The position numbers and the translations under genes were made by a program. Shown one piece after another: positions 52,159-61,108 of a stretch of DNA of 64,000 bases. Source of the DNA: Sphingopyxis sp. CCNWLW2 (GTDB lineage: Bacteria; Pseudomonadota; Alphaproteobacteria; Sphingomonadales; Sphingomonadaceae); contig NZ_JBAWKJ010000002.1 in the NCBI RefSeq assembly GCF_037095755.1, positions 310,001-374,000 of the forward strand, in the 5' to 3' direction. The notes beneath the pieces were generated by a model that did not search any database, was not told where the DNA came from, and worked only from the letters and a program-made list of their open reading frames with translations. Numbering within the stretch: the stretch's first letter is position 1; each line of letters starts with the position of its first letter.

Positions 52159-55100
52159 TCAGGGCTTGTCGGCCTCCCACCAATAGGGCTGGCGCTTGCG
52201 CGCCCCCGTCTCGGCCTCGTTCATCGTCAGTGGATCGTAGAGCCGCCCGCCGAGCATCACGCGGTGGATTTGCTCGGTATTGCGTATATTTTCGGTCGGG
52301 TCGGCGTCGAGGATCAGCAGGTCGGCAAGCTTCCCGGCCTCGAGCGATCCGACATCCTTTGCATAGCCGAGCGAGGTGGCAGGCATGATCGTCGCGGCGC
52401 GCAGCGCGTCGATGTTGCTCCAGCCGCCGCGCACGAACGACCAGATTTCCCAATGCGCGCCGAGGCCCGATTGCTGGCCGTGCGCGCCGATCGAGACCAT
52501 GCGGCCCGTCGCGGCGATCTTGCCCGCCTGACGCGCCGAATCATCGTCGACATAATCGCTCTCGGGCGCGATGACGCGGCGCTTGTTGTTCGCCGCGAGT
52601 TCGGCCGGCGGCGCGTGGCGCGACAGGATCGGATGCTCCCACACATTGGTGTGCGCACGCCAATAGGGATCGCCCGCGGGACCGCCATAGGTCACGACGA
52701 GTGTCGGGGTGTAGTCGACCTCAGTCTGCCCCCACAGCTGGACCAAATCCTTGTAGAAGATGTGGAGCGGGACATTGTGCTCGACGGTCGAATTGCCGTC
52801 CTGGATCAACGTGACGTCCTGCGTGAACAGCGACCCGCCCTCGGGCACGACGGTCATGCCCTCGACCTGCGCCGCCTTCACCACCATCTGGCGCTGGTCG
52901 CGGCGCGGCTGGTTATAGTTTTTGACGCTGTGCGCACCCTGCGCCTTCAGGCGGCGAACGTGGGCGAGCGCGTCGTCATAGCCGTTGATCTCGGCATAAA
53001 CGCCGGCTGCCTTGGCGCCATAGATGACCTCGCCGGTCGAGAAGATGCGCGGGGCGAGGATCAGCCCGGCGCGTTGCATTTCGGACGAGACGAAAATCTC
53101 CGAGGCGCGCGACGAGGGATTATGGCTCGTCGTCGTGCCCATCGCGAGGTTGACGATCTCCGACCAATTCTGCTGCGGGACCAGCTCGTCGTCGCCGTGC
53201 GAGCCGTGCGCGTGGGCGTCGACGAAGCCGGGGACGATCGTCTTGCCGGTCGCATCGACGGTGACTGCGCCCGCAGGCACGGTGATCGCGCCCGCCGGGC
53301 CGACCGCGGTGATGCGATCGCCGTCGATGACGATCGCGCCATTTTCGATCACGCCGCCGTCCTTGTCGGCCATCGTCACGATCTTGGCGCCGGTGATGAC
53401 GACGACGCCCTTATGCTTCGACGCCGCCTGCGTCATCGAGAGCGATACGCCGTCGGTCGGCGGTGTGAACTTGGGCGCCTTTTCGTCGACCGGCGCGCTC
53501 GTGAAGAAGCTCGCCAGATCGGCACTGAACAACGTCGCGCCGCGGCTCCAGTGGAGGCGGCGGCCGCCGTCGGACCAGTGCATATATTCGGCGCCGCTGC
53601 CAGAAACGCGCGTGACGGGCAGTGCACCACTCTTGGTGCCGAGAGAGACATCCTGTCCGCCGGGCATCAGCGGGGTGACATAGGCGTCGTAGTTCTGCCG
53701 GAACGCCAGCGTGCGGCCGTCGGGCGAGATTTCATAGTCGCTGACCAGCTCGCCGTTGGCGTGGACGCGCTTGTCCTGCCCGCGAAGGTCGGTGCTGACG
53801 AGCTGGCTCTTGCCGTCGCTCGCGGTGACCATGAAGACGCGGTCGCTGGTTGCAGCGAACTGCGGCTTGGCGCCGTCGCTGCTGATCCGTTCGGCGGTGC
53901 CGCCGCTTGCGGCGATGCGGTAGACGCCCGGATCCTCGCTCCAGCGCGCCGAGGTCAGCCCGCCGCTACCGCGCCGTTCGAACACGATCGTCTTGCCGTC
54001 GGGCGAAAAGCGCGGTTCGGCATAGTGGCCCGGGGCGGTGGTCAGCTTGCGCGAGGCGCCACCGCCCGCGCCGACGACGTGGATTTCACCCATGCCGCCG
54101 TCGGTCCAGCGCACGAAGACGAGCGATTTGCCGTCGCGCGACCAGCTGGGCCACGCTTCCATCGCATCGTCCTTCGCGCCGGTCAGCCGCCGTGCGCTGC
54201 CGCCGGTCGCGGGCTTGACCCACAGCTTGCCGAGCGTCTCGAACACGACGTTGCGCCCGTCGGGCGAGACCTCGGCCCAGCGCGGCATTTTGGTCGCGAA
54301 ACTGTCGGGCGCGACTTCGACCGCCGGGTGCGTCGCATCAACGATCGTGCGGTCGTCGTTGACGCTGAACGGGATGATGCGGGCGTCGCCGCCGGCACCG
54401 CTGACGCGGCGCAGTTTGCCGCCGGACCAGAAGAGGATGTCGCGGCTGTCGGGGGTCCATGCCATGTTCGGATAGACGCCGGTGACCGCCCAGGTTTCCT
54501 GCACATCCTGATCGAGCGCGTCATAGACCTTCTTCTCGGTGCCCGAGGCGAGATCCTTCACATAGAGCTTCGACTGCGTCCCTTCGCGGCGCACGAAGGC
54601 GAGGCGTTTGCCGTCGGGCGAGGGCGTCGGACGCACCGCACCGCCGGGACCCGACGCCGCGGTGCTGACTTTGCCGTCCTCGAGGCTGTAGCGCTCGATG
54701 TGGAAGAGGTCGGTGTTGCTATCCTGCGCATATTCGAAGATCGCTCCCGGCGTGACGTTGCGCGTATAGAAGACGCTCTTGCCGTCGGCAGCGAAGATCG
54801 GCTCGCCGAGTTCCTTCTGGTGGCGCTCGTTCGGTTTCTTGACCAGCGGCACGCCCGCGCCGCCCGAGACATGGTATAACCACACCTCGCCGGTGCCGAG
54901 CGAGCGACCGGTCGTGAAATGCTTTTTGGCGACGATGAACTGGCCGTCGGGCGACCAGCTCGGCTGGTTGAGCAGGCGGAAATCTTCCTTCGAGATCTGC
55001 TTCTTGTCGCTGCCGTCGCGGTTCATCAGCCAGATATTGTCGCCGCCCGCGCGGTCGGAGACGAAGGCGATGCGCTTGCCGTCGGGCGAGAAACGCGGCT

Positions 55101-55401
55101 GATGCTCATAGGCGAGCCCCTCCGCGATACGCGTCGGTGTGCCGCCCTCGATCGGCATCGTGTAGATATCGCCGAGCAGATCGAAGGCGATCGTGCGGCC
55201 GTCGGGCGCGATATCGACATTCATCCAGCTGCCCTCGTCGACCGCGATCTGGACCTTGCGCGTCGCGAGGCCCGGCGGGGCGTTGACGTCCCACTTGTCG
55301 GGTTTCGCGTCGGCTGCGGGAGGAGAGGCAGGCGCGCTTTGCGCCCAGACCGAGGTTGAACAAGCCAAAGTCGCCGCGAGGGCGAGAGCGAAGCGCGCCA
55401 T
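52159..55401 (-). CDS. Exported TolB-like propeller fused to amidohydrolase
   Basis: A 1080-aa protein with signal peptide MARFALALAATLACSTSVWAQ. About residues 50-680 form WD40-like/TolB beta-propeller repeats (repeated FSPDGKRIAFVSDRAGG and SPDGRTLAFRQN patterns). The C-terminal 380 residues are a metal-dependent amidohydrolase: GFVDAHAHGSHGDDELVPQ supplies the HxH pair, STVEHN another His, and the late GSLEAGKLADLLILDADPTENI is the usual C-terminal return to the beta-sandwich. The order DGDRITAVGPAGAI marks its N-terminal half of the sandwich. Likely a periplasmic hydrolase acting on peptides or cyclic amides; substrate unknown. Confidence 0.9.
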   Translation of the reverse strand: MARFALALAATLACSTSVWAQSAPASPPAADAKPDKWDVNAPPGLATRKVQIAVDEGSWMNVDIAPDGRTIAFDLLGDIYTMPIEGGTPTRIAEGLAYEHQPRFSPDGKRIAFVSDRAGGDNIWLMNRDGSDKKQISKEDFRLLNQPSWSPDGQFIVAKKHFTTGRSLGTGEVWLYHVSGGAGVPLVKKPNERHQKELGEPIFAADGKSVFYTRNVTPGAIFEYAQDSNTDLFHIERYSLEDGKVSTAASGPGGAVRPTPSPDGKRLAFVRREGTQSKLYVKDLASGTEKKVYDALDQDVQETWAVTGVYPNMAWTPDSRDILFWSGGKLRRVSGAGGDARIIPFSVNDDRTIVDATHPAVEVAPDSFATKMPRWAEVSPDGRNVVFETLGKLWVKPATGGSARRLTGAKDDAMEAWPSWSRDGKSLVFVRWTDGGMGEIHVVGAGGGASRKLTTAPGHYAEPRFSPDGKTIVFERRGSGGLTSARWSEDPGVYRIAASGGTAERISSDGAKPQFAATSDRVFMVTASDGKSQLVSTDLRGQDKRVHANGELVSDYEISPDGRTLAFRQNYDAYVTPLMPGGQDVSLGTKSGALPVTRVSGSGAEYMHWSDGGRRLHWSRGATLFSADLASFFTSAPVDEKAPKFTPPTDGVSLSMTQAASKHKGVVVITGAKIVTMADKDGGVIENGAIVIDGDRITAVGPAGAITVPAGAVTVDATGKTIVPGFVDAHAHGSHGDDELVPQQNWSEIVNLAMGTTTSHNPSSRASEIFVSSEMQRAGLILAPRIFSTGEVIYGAKAAGVYAEINGYDDALAHVRRLKAQGAHSVKNYNQPRRDQRQMVVKAAQVEGMTVVPEGGSLFTQDVTLIQDGNSTVEHNVPLHIFYKDLVQLWGQTEVDYTPTLVVTYGGPAGDPYWRAHTNVWEHPILSRHAPPAELAANNKRRVIAPESDYVDDDSARQAGKIAATGRMVSIGAHGQQSGLGAHWEIWSFVRGGWSNIDALRAATIMPATSLGYAKDVGSLEAGKLADLLILDADPTENIRNTEQIHRVMLGGRLYDPLTMNEAETGARKRQPYWWEADKP

Positions 55402-55542
55402 GAAATTATCCCCGTTTGAAATTATGTGCCGACCATATGGTTCGCTCGCGAACATGCAAGCGGCAGCTTTCGACGAAGGCGCTGGCAGGGTCGACAAGCG
55501 ACTGCTAGCCCGGTCGGCAGAACATGATCGGGAGAGCAGAGC

Positions 55543-56721
55543 GTGCCGCTCAAGGGAATTAGGGTATTGGATTTCGGCCGCTATATTGCCGGCCCCTATT
55601 GCGCGGCGTTGCTCGCCGATTATGGCGCCGAAGTCATCCGCATCGAGGCGCCGGGGGGCAACGACGATCGCTATTCAGTGCCGGTCGCCGAAGATGGGTC
55701 GGGCGCGATGTTCATGCAGATGAACCGCGCCAAACGCTGCCTGACGCTGAAGCCCGGAAGTCCGGAGGGGCGGGAGATCGTCCGCCGGTTGGTCGAAGCC
55801 GCCGATGTCGTGATCGCGAACCTGCCGCACGATGCCCTTGTAAAACTCGGGCTCGATTACGACAGCCTGACAGCGATAAACCCGCGCATCATTCTGGCGA
55901 CAGCATCGGCATTCGGCAGCGAGGGGCCGCTGGCGAGCCGCGTCGGGTTCGACGCGGTGGGACAGGCGATGTCAGGGACGGTGCATCTGACGGGCACGCC
56001 CGACCAGCCCTATCGTGCGCAGGTCAATTATGTCGATTTCGGAACAGCGCTCCACTGCGCGTTCGGCGTCATGCTCGCGCTGCGCGAGCGTGAGACGACG
56101 GGGAAGGGGCAATGCGTTTCGGGGTCGCTGCTGGGCACCGCGCTCGCGATGTCTAACGCGCTGACGATCGACCATGCGCTGAACGGCATTGATCGCCAGC
56201 CGATCGGCAATCGCGCCTTCAGCTCGGGGCCGACCGACATTTTCCGCACCCGCGACGGATGGATCATCACCCAGATTGTCGGCAATGGCATCTTCGCGCG
56301 CTGGGCCGAACTGGTCGGGCGACCCGAATTGGTGGGCGATCCGCTGTATGCGAGCGACATTCTGCGCGGCGACAATGGCGAGGAACTGAGCGCGATTATG
56401 CAGCGCTGGTGCATCGAGCGGACGAGCGAAGAGGCGATCGCTAAACTGGCCGCCGGACGGGTGCCCGCGGCGCCGGTGTTGCGGGCGGGGGAAGTGCTCG
56501 CGCAGCCGCAGGTGAAGGCGATGGGGCTGGTCGAGCCGGTCGACTATCCGGGCGCGGCTGGCGCGATGCCGGTCATCCGCGCGCCGATCCGCCTTTCGGA
56601 TAGTGACAAAGCCGATCCGCAGCGTGCGCCGCAGGTCGGCGAGCATAGCGACACAATCCTCGCCGAGCTTGGCTATGACGCCGAAGCCATTTCGGCTTTG
56701 CGCGCGGCAAAGATTATTTGA
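55543..56721 (+). CDS. Class III CoA-transferase (CaiB/BaiF family)
   Basis: A 392-aa protein starting GTG, with MPLKGIRVLDFGRYIAGPYCAALLADYGAEV, the defining N-terminus. ANLPHDALVKLGLDYDSL and GFDAVGQAMSGTVHLTG follow, and the likely catalytic Asp lies in QVNYVDFGTALHCAFGVMLAL by analogy with formyl-CoA transferase. These dimeric interlocked enzymes move CoA between carboxylic acids, for example carnitine, bile acids or racemised 2-methyl acids. GGAGAG precedes the start. It is followed 74 bases later by yghU. Substrate not determinable. Confidence 0.9.
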   Translation: MPLKGIRVLDFGRYIAGPYCAALLADYGAEVIRIEAPGGNDDRYSVPVAEDGSGAMFMQMNRAKRCLTLKPGSPEGREIVRRLVEAADVVIANLPHDALVKLGLDYDSLTAINPRIILATASAFGSEGPLASRVGFDAVGQAMSGTVHLTGTPDQPYRAQVNYVDFGTALHCAFGVMLALRERETTGKGQCVSGSLLGTALAMSNALTIDHALNGIDRQPIGNRAFSSGPTDIFRTRDGWIITQIVGNGIFARWAELVGRPELVGDPLYASDILRGDNGEELSAIMQRWCIERTSEEAIAKLAAGRVPAAPVLRAGEVLAQPQVKAMGLVEPVDYPGAAGAMPVIRAPIRLSDSDKADPQRAPQVGEHSDTILAELGYDAEAISALRAAKII

Positions 56722-56795
56722 GCCGGGGAGGGTGGACAAACGGCAATCGCCACTTAAGTTACCGGTCAGTATAAAAATCAGCCCAGGAGTTCTCC

Positions 56796-57671
56796 ATGAC
56801 CGATACCAGCGAATATGTGCCGCCGAAAATCTGGACCTGGGACAAGGAAAGCGGCGGGCGTTTCGCCAATATCAACCGCCCGGTCGCTGGTCCGACGCAC
56901 GACAAGGAGTTGCCGGTCGGCAAGCACCCCTTGCAGCTCTATTCGCTCGGCACGCCCAATGGCGTGAAGGTCACCGTGATGCTCGAAGAACTGCTCGCGG
57001 CGGGACACGGCGGCGCCGAATATGACGCGTGGCTCATCAATATCGGCGAAGGCGACCAGTTTTCGAGCGGCTATGTGGCGGCCAATCCGAACAGCAAGAT
57101 CCCCGTGCTCGTCGACCGCAGCGGCGCTGCGCCGGTCCGTATCTTCGAATCGGGCGCGATCCTGATCCATCTCGCCGAGAAATTCGGCGCCTTCCTGCCG
57201 ACCGAAACCGCGAAGCGTGCCGAGGCGCTGTCGTGGCTGATGTGGCAGATGGGCAGCACGCCCTTCCTCGGCGGCGGCTTCGGCCATTTCTATGCCTATG
57301 CGCCGACGAAGCAGGAATATCCGATCAACCGCTATGCGATGGAGGTGAAGCGCCAGATGGACGTGCTCGATCGCCGCCTCGCGGAAAGCGAATATATCGC
57401 GGGGGCCGATTACACGATTGCCGACATGGCGATCTGGCCCTGGTATGGCGCGCTCGCCAAGGGGCTCGTCTATGACGCCGGCGAATTCCTGCAGGTCGAT
57501 GACTATAAGAATGTCCAGCGCTGGACCGACCAGATCGCGGCGCGCCCGGCGGTCAAGCGCGGGCGGATGGTGAACCGCGTGACGGGCGATCCGGCGAGCC
57601 AGCTGCGCGAGCGGCACGACGCGTCCGACTTCGAATTGCGCACGCAGGACAAGTTGGAGGCCGCCGAATAA
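56796..57671 (+). CDS. yghU: YghU-type glutathione S-transferase
   Basis: A 291-aa GST of the Nu class. The long N-terminal extension TSEYVPPKIWTWDKESGGRFANINRPVAGP is diagnostic of YghU, which binds two glutathione molecules and reduces disulfides. The thioredoxin domain has NSKIPVLVDRS and FESGAILIHLAEKFG, and the C-terminal domain IAGADYTIADMAIWPWYG. AGGAG lies upstream of the ATG. Both the length (E. coli 288 aa) and the motifs fit. Confidence 0.94.
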   Translation: MTDTSEYVPPKIWTWDKESGGRFANINRPVAGPTHDKELPVGKHPLQLYSLGTPNGVKVTVMLEELLAAGHGGAEYDAWLINIGEGDQFSSGYVAANPNSKIPVLVDRSGAAPVRIFESGAILIHLAEKFGAFLPTETAKRAEALSWLMWQMGSTPFLGGGFGHFYAYAPTKQEYPINRYAMEVKRQMDVLDRRLAESEYIAGADYTIADMAIWPWYGALAKGLVYDAGEFLQVDDYKNVQRWTDQIAARPAVKRGRMVNRVTGDPASQLRERHDASDFELRTQDKLEAAE

Positions 57672-57783
57672 TTCGCATTATTCGTTTGAAGGCGCCGCGC
57701 CGACATTAGCGGTTCTTCAACGATGGGCTGCGCGCCCCTAAATCAGCCCGGTTCCGGCGCCGCAAAATCCTGAAAAATACGCA

Positions 57784-57815
57784 AAAGCGGCGTCGGGCTC
57801 TCTCGACGCCGCTTT
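57784..57815 (+). terminator. Hairpin terminator between yghU and tadE
   Basis: A 12-bp perfect stem, AAAGCGGCGTCG/CGACGCCGCTTT, with an 8-nt loop, followed by CATTT. The A-rich and T-rich outer arms give termination potential in either direction. It lies about 110 bases after yghU and 27 before the tadE start. Confidence 0.75.
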
Positions 57816-57841
57816 CATTTGTGGGCCGCCATTCTGCCGGC

Positions 57842-58285
57842 ATGGCAGGTTCCATCCGACTTTCGCGGCGCGTCCGCAAGATTGCCCTGACAGGTCTTAC
57901 CCTGGCACGCGGGGAGCGCGGCGCCGCCATCGTCGAAATGGCGCTGGTGCTGCCGCTGCTCCTCGCGTTGCTGATGGGGATATTGGTCTATGGCCAGTAT
58001 TTCATGCTCGCGCATAGCGTGCAGCAGGCGGCCAACGACGGCGCCCGCGCGTCGATTATCGGGCTCGACGCGGCCGATCGCAGCGCGGTCGCGTCGCGCG
58101 CCGTCGGTCGCAGCCTGCAGGCGGTCGACGGCACGCACAGCGTTGCGGTGTCCGAAACGAGCGAGGCGATCACCGTCGCGGTGACCTTCACCGTGCCGCA
58201 GGACAGCCTCCTGCGATCAAGCTTCGTCCCGTCGCCGGGCAACGTCATCCGTTCCCGCGCGACGTTCGAATTGCCGGTGGATTGA
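57842..58285 (+). CDS. tadE: TadE-family pseudopilin-like protein
   Basis: A 147-aa protein with a TadE N-terminus: the basic ARGERGAAIVEMALVLPLLLALLMGILVYGQYF contains the Glu at +5 after the predicted prepilin-type cleavage context and a membrane helix. The rest is a periplasmic domain. Minor pilins TadE and TadF help Flp pilus biogenesis. ATG 57842 is preferred to a GTG seven codons earlier. Its stop overlaps a possible TTG start of tadG. No other tad/cpa genes are near. Confidence 0.85.
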   Translation: MAGSIRLSRRVRKIALTGLTLARGERGAAIVEMALVLPLLLALLMGILVYGQYFMLAHSVQQAANDGARASIIGLDAADRSAVASRAVGRSLQAVDGTHSVAVSETSEAITVAVTFTVPQDSLLRSSFVPSPGNVIRSRATFELPVD

Positions 58286-58287
58286 TC

Positions 58288-59916
58288 ATGGCGATCCTGC
58301 CCCTTCTTCGCCGCCTTGTCCGCCACCGCGGCGCCAGCATCAGCATCACGACGGCGTTCGGCATGACGATGCTGATCGGGTCGGCGGCATTTGCGGTCGA
58401 TCTCGGCTCGCTCTATCTCGACCGCCGCAAGTTACAGGGCATCGCCGATGCCGCGGCGATGGCGGCGGCGGGGCGGCCCGGCGAGGAGCGCGCGGCGGCG
58501 CAGCGGATCATCGCGGCGAACTGCGATTGCGGCATTCGTATCGCGGTGCTCGACCCCGGCACCTACACCGCCGATCCGTCGATCCAGGCCGAACAGCGCT
58601 TTGCCGGCGGCGGTGCCTCGCCGAACGCCGTGCGCATCACGCTGACGCGCGATCGCCCGCTGTTCTTCGGCAGTTTTCTGACGGGCCGGAAAGACAGCAT
58701 CATACGTGCGACCGCGACCGGCGCACGGCGCGGTTATGCGGCCTTTTCGCTCGGGTCGCGCGTCGCGGCGGTGAACGGCGGCCTTCCCAATGCGCTGCTG
58801 TCAGGCCTGACGGGCAGCCAGGTCAATCTTTCGGTGATGGACTATAATGCGCTTGCGAGCACTGATATCGACCTGCTGGCTTTCTCCGACGCGCTGCGGA
58901 CCGAACTCAACGCCGATGTGCTGACCTTTGGTCAGACGCTCGACACCCAGGCAACGTTGCCGCAAGTCGTGTCGGCGCTGGCGAGCGCGTCGGACGGACA
59001 GGCGGCGACCGCGCTCGAACATATCGCGGATCGCGTGCTGCCGCGCGCCCTGCTGCCGTCGCGTGCGATCGACATCGGCCCGCGGTCTTCAAGCATTCGG
59101 GTCGACGCGGCGAACCCGGTCAAGGTCAACGCGCTCAGCCTGCTGCGCACGATGCTGCTGCTCGGAAATGCGAATCGGCAAGTCGACCTGTCGCTGGCGG
59201 GCAACCTGCCGGGCGAATCGGGGATCAATATCGCGCTGATGATCGGCGAGCCGCCGGTGGGCTCGCCGCTAATCGCGGTGACGGACACCAATGATGTCGT
59301 TGTCCGCACCGCACAGGTGCGGCTGAAAGTCGACACGCGCGTCGAGACGCCGCTGGCCAGCGTCCATGTCCCCGTGCTCGCCGAACTGGGGTCGGCGTCG
59401 GCGCGGATCACCGACATCGATTGTCGCCCGAACAGCTCGGCCGCGGTGTCGCTCGGCGTCGTGACCTCCCCCGCGATGGTGGCGATCGGAACGGTGCCCG
59501 TCAGCGATTTTCAGGACATGAAGCGTCCGCTGGATCCGGGGCCGGCGCGCGTCGTCACCTTGCCGCTCGTCAGCGTCGATGCGGAGGCCGAACTCATCCT
59601 GTCGGACCTCAATGAAAAGCCGGTCGCATTTTCGCGCGCCGAGATCGACGACGGCAAGGTGAAGACGGTGTCGAGCACGGGGCTGGTCGCGGGCGCCGCG
59701 AAATCGCTTTCCGATCGGATGGACCTTGACGTCAACGTCCTCGGGCTCGGCCTGAACCTGAAGCCGCTGACGACGGTGATCGGCGAGACGGTGGCGCTGG
59801 CTGCGCCCGTGCTCGACACCCTGTTGTCGGACCTCACCGGCCTGCTCGGGGTGCATGTCGGGCAAGCCGATACAAGGGTCAACGCGCTGCGCTGCGGCAA
59901 GGCGCGGCTGGTCTGA
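58288..59916 (+). CDS. tadG: TadG-family protein
   Basis: A 542-aa protein. It has one N-terminal membrane helix, SISITTAFGMTMLIGSAAFAVDLGSLYLDRRKLQGIADAAAMAA, which is the TadG/TadE-like Flp-pilus signature (PF13400), followed by a large periplasmic region rich in Ala, Asp, Val and Leu with two or three cysteines (NCDCGI, DIDCRP, LRCGK). A von Willebrand A domain, present in some TadG proteins, is not evident. The start is ATG 58288 or TTG 58282, the latter overlapping the tadE stop. Confidence 0.8.
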   Translation: MAILPLLRRLVRHRGASISITTAFGMTMLIGSAAFAVDLGSLYLDRRKLQGIADAAAMAAAGRPGEERAAAQRIIAANCDCGIRIAVLDPGTYTADPSIQAEQRFAGGGASPNAVRITLTRDRPLFFGSFLTGRKDSIIRATATGARRGYAAFSLGSRVAAVNGGLPNALLSGLTGSQVNLSVMDYNALASTDIDLLAFSDALRTELNADVLTFGQTLDTQATLPQVVSALASASDGQAATALEHIADRVLPRALLPSRAIDIGPRSSSIRVDAANPVKVNALSLLRTMLLLGNANRQVDLSLAGNLPGESGINIALMIGEPPVGSPLIAVTDTNDVVVRTAQVRLKVDTRVETPLASVHVPVLAELGSASARITDIDCRPNSSAAVSLGVVTSPAMVAIGTVPVSDFQDMKRPLDPGPARVVTLPLVSVDAEAELILSDLNEKPVAFSRAEIDDGKVKTVSSTGLVAGAAKSLSDRMDLDVNVLGLGLNLKPLTTVIGETVALAAPVLDTLLSDLTGLLGVHVGQADTRVNALRCGKARLV

Positions 59917-60033
59917 TCACTCGCGCAATGGCGCCGTTCCGGACACGACAGCCCGCCGATTGATCCCTTCCCGACCCAAAGCAGGCCGGCGCCGGGCTAT
60001 AGGGAACGGGGATTGACCGGTTTTCAGGGGGAT

Positions 60034-60927
60034 ATGGTGGCAACGGCACAGGAACCACAGCGTGTATCGGCGGCCGATTTCATCCGCGGCTTCGCCAATT
60101 GGCGATTGCAGTCGGCGCGCAAGCCCGTCGTCGTGACGCATCACGGCAAGGACGCGCATGTGCTGATTTCGCTCGACGACTACCGCCGTCTTGATGGCGA
60201 CGTGGCGAAGGAGGTCGCGGCGGCATCCGACATATTGCAGTCCTCGCTTGCCGGTCTCGTGGAATCGGTCCGCGACGGCGTGATCCTGATCGACCGGCAA
60301 CGGCGTGTCGCCGCGCTCAACCCCGCGGCATCGGACATGCTCGAGATCGCGGCCGCCAGTCTGGTTGGGGAGGAGCTGATGGCCGCGGTGCCGGGCCTGA
60401 GGGACAGCCTGATCTTTCATCACATCAACCGGCTGCTCGACCATCGCGAGCGGTTTTCGGGCGACGTCCCAGGCGTGCTTCGCCCGCGCCAATGGCTGCA
60501 TGTCGACCTCATTCCTTTGCCGGTCGGCGGTGCGATCGTCCTGCGCGATGTCAGCGACGCGATCGAGGGCTTCGCCGCCGGCGACATGCGGCAGGCGATG
60601 CTCGATGCGGTCGAGATCGATGGCGGCATCGGCCACGCCCGCATCTCGGTGCGCGAAACGGTCGAGGCAGCGAACGCAATGCTGACCGACCTGCTCGGGG
60701 TAGATGCGGCGGCGGTCCGGCGGGTCCGCTTTTCGGCGCTGCTCGCGGTCGGGCAGCGGTCGGCCTTCGTCGAGGCGCTCGAATCGGTCTTTCGGTCGGG
60801 CGCCCCCGCACGTATCGCATCGCAGATGGTGACGCGTGACGGCTCGGTCGTCGACGTCGCCCTGACGATAGCCGAAGTCCGCGGCCTTTATGCCAGCGAC
60901 GGCGCGGTGGTGCTCGTCACGCGCTAA
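60034..60927 (+). CDS. PAS protein with N-terminal Phd/YefM-like domain
   Basis: A 297-aa cytoplasmic protein. Residues about 10-56 (VSAADFIRGFANWRLQSA through VVVTHHGKDAHVLISLDDYRRL) resemble the DNA-binding domain of Phd/YefM antitoxins: a helix, then a turn with xITRxGxxxAVLxSLxxY. A PAS domain follows (about 70-175, SVRDGVILIDRQRRVAALNPAASDML) and a second PAS-like domain lies at about 190-297 (AVRRVRFSALLAVGQRSAFV, TRDGSVVDVALTIAEV). No kinase, GGDEF or toxin domain is present. AGGGGG precedes the start; GTG 60037 is better spaced than ATG 60034. It may be a sensor-controlled DNA-binding protein; this is inference. Confidence 0.75.
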   Translation: MVATAQEPQRVSAADFIRGFANWRLQSARKPVVVTHHGKDAHVLISLDDYRRLDGDVAKEVAAASDILQSSLAGLVESVRDGVILIDRQRRVAALNPAASDMLEIAAASLVGEELMAAVPGLRDSLIFHHINRLLDHRERFSGDVPGVLRPRQWLHVDLIPLPVGGAIVLRDVSDAIEGFAAGDMRQAMLDAVEIDGGIGHARISVRETVEAANAMLTDLLGVDAAAVRRVRFSALLAVGQRSAFVEALESVFRSGAPARIASQMVTRDGSVVDVALTIAEVRGLYASDGAVVLVTR

Positions 60928-61050
60928 CCCCGCTAGAACCAGCATCCGCGTTCGATAGCCGCGATGCCGAGGGGCTCTGCGCGTGCTGGACAAGCCGGGA
61001 TGTTAAGCGCAATCATTGGGGGAAGGAAGGTTGCAAGCGACAACTTTCCG

Positions 61051-61060
61051 TTTACGTAAA
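61051..61060. promoter_or_regulatory. Palindrome upstream of the acyl-CoA dehydrogenase pair
   Basis: TTTACGTAAA, a perfect 10-bp palindrome, lies 48 bases before the ATG of the first acyl-CoA dehydrogenase. TTACGTAA-type sites are used by some regulators of fatty-acid and branched-chain amino acid catabolism in proteobacteria (for example LiuR and PsrA types, whose full motifs are longer). Single occurrence; suggestive only. Confidence 0.35.
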
Positions 61061-61108
61061 GGTGAGCGCTCAATATAAGGGCCGCCATTGCCCAATGGGA
61101 GATTCGTG

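Noticed and set aside
52264..54879. 871-codon open frame on the plus strand inside the propeller-amidohydrolase gene
   Set aside because: Low-complexity Arg/Asp/Val-rich translation antisense to a clear gene; no start signal.
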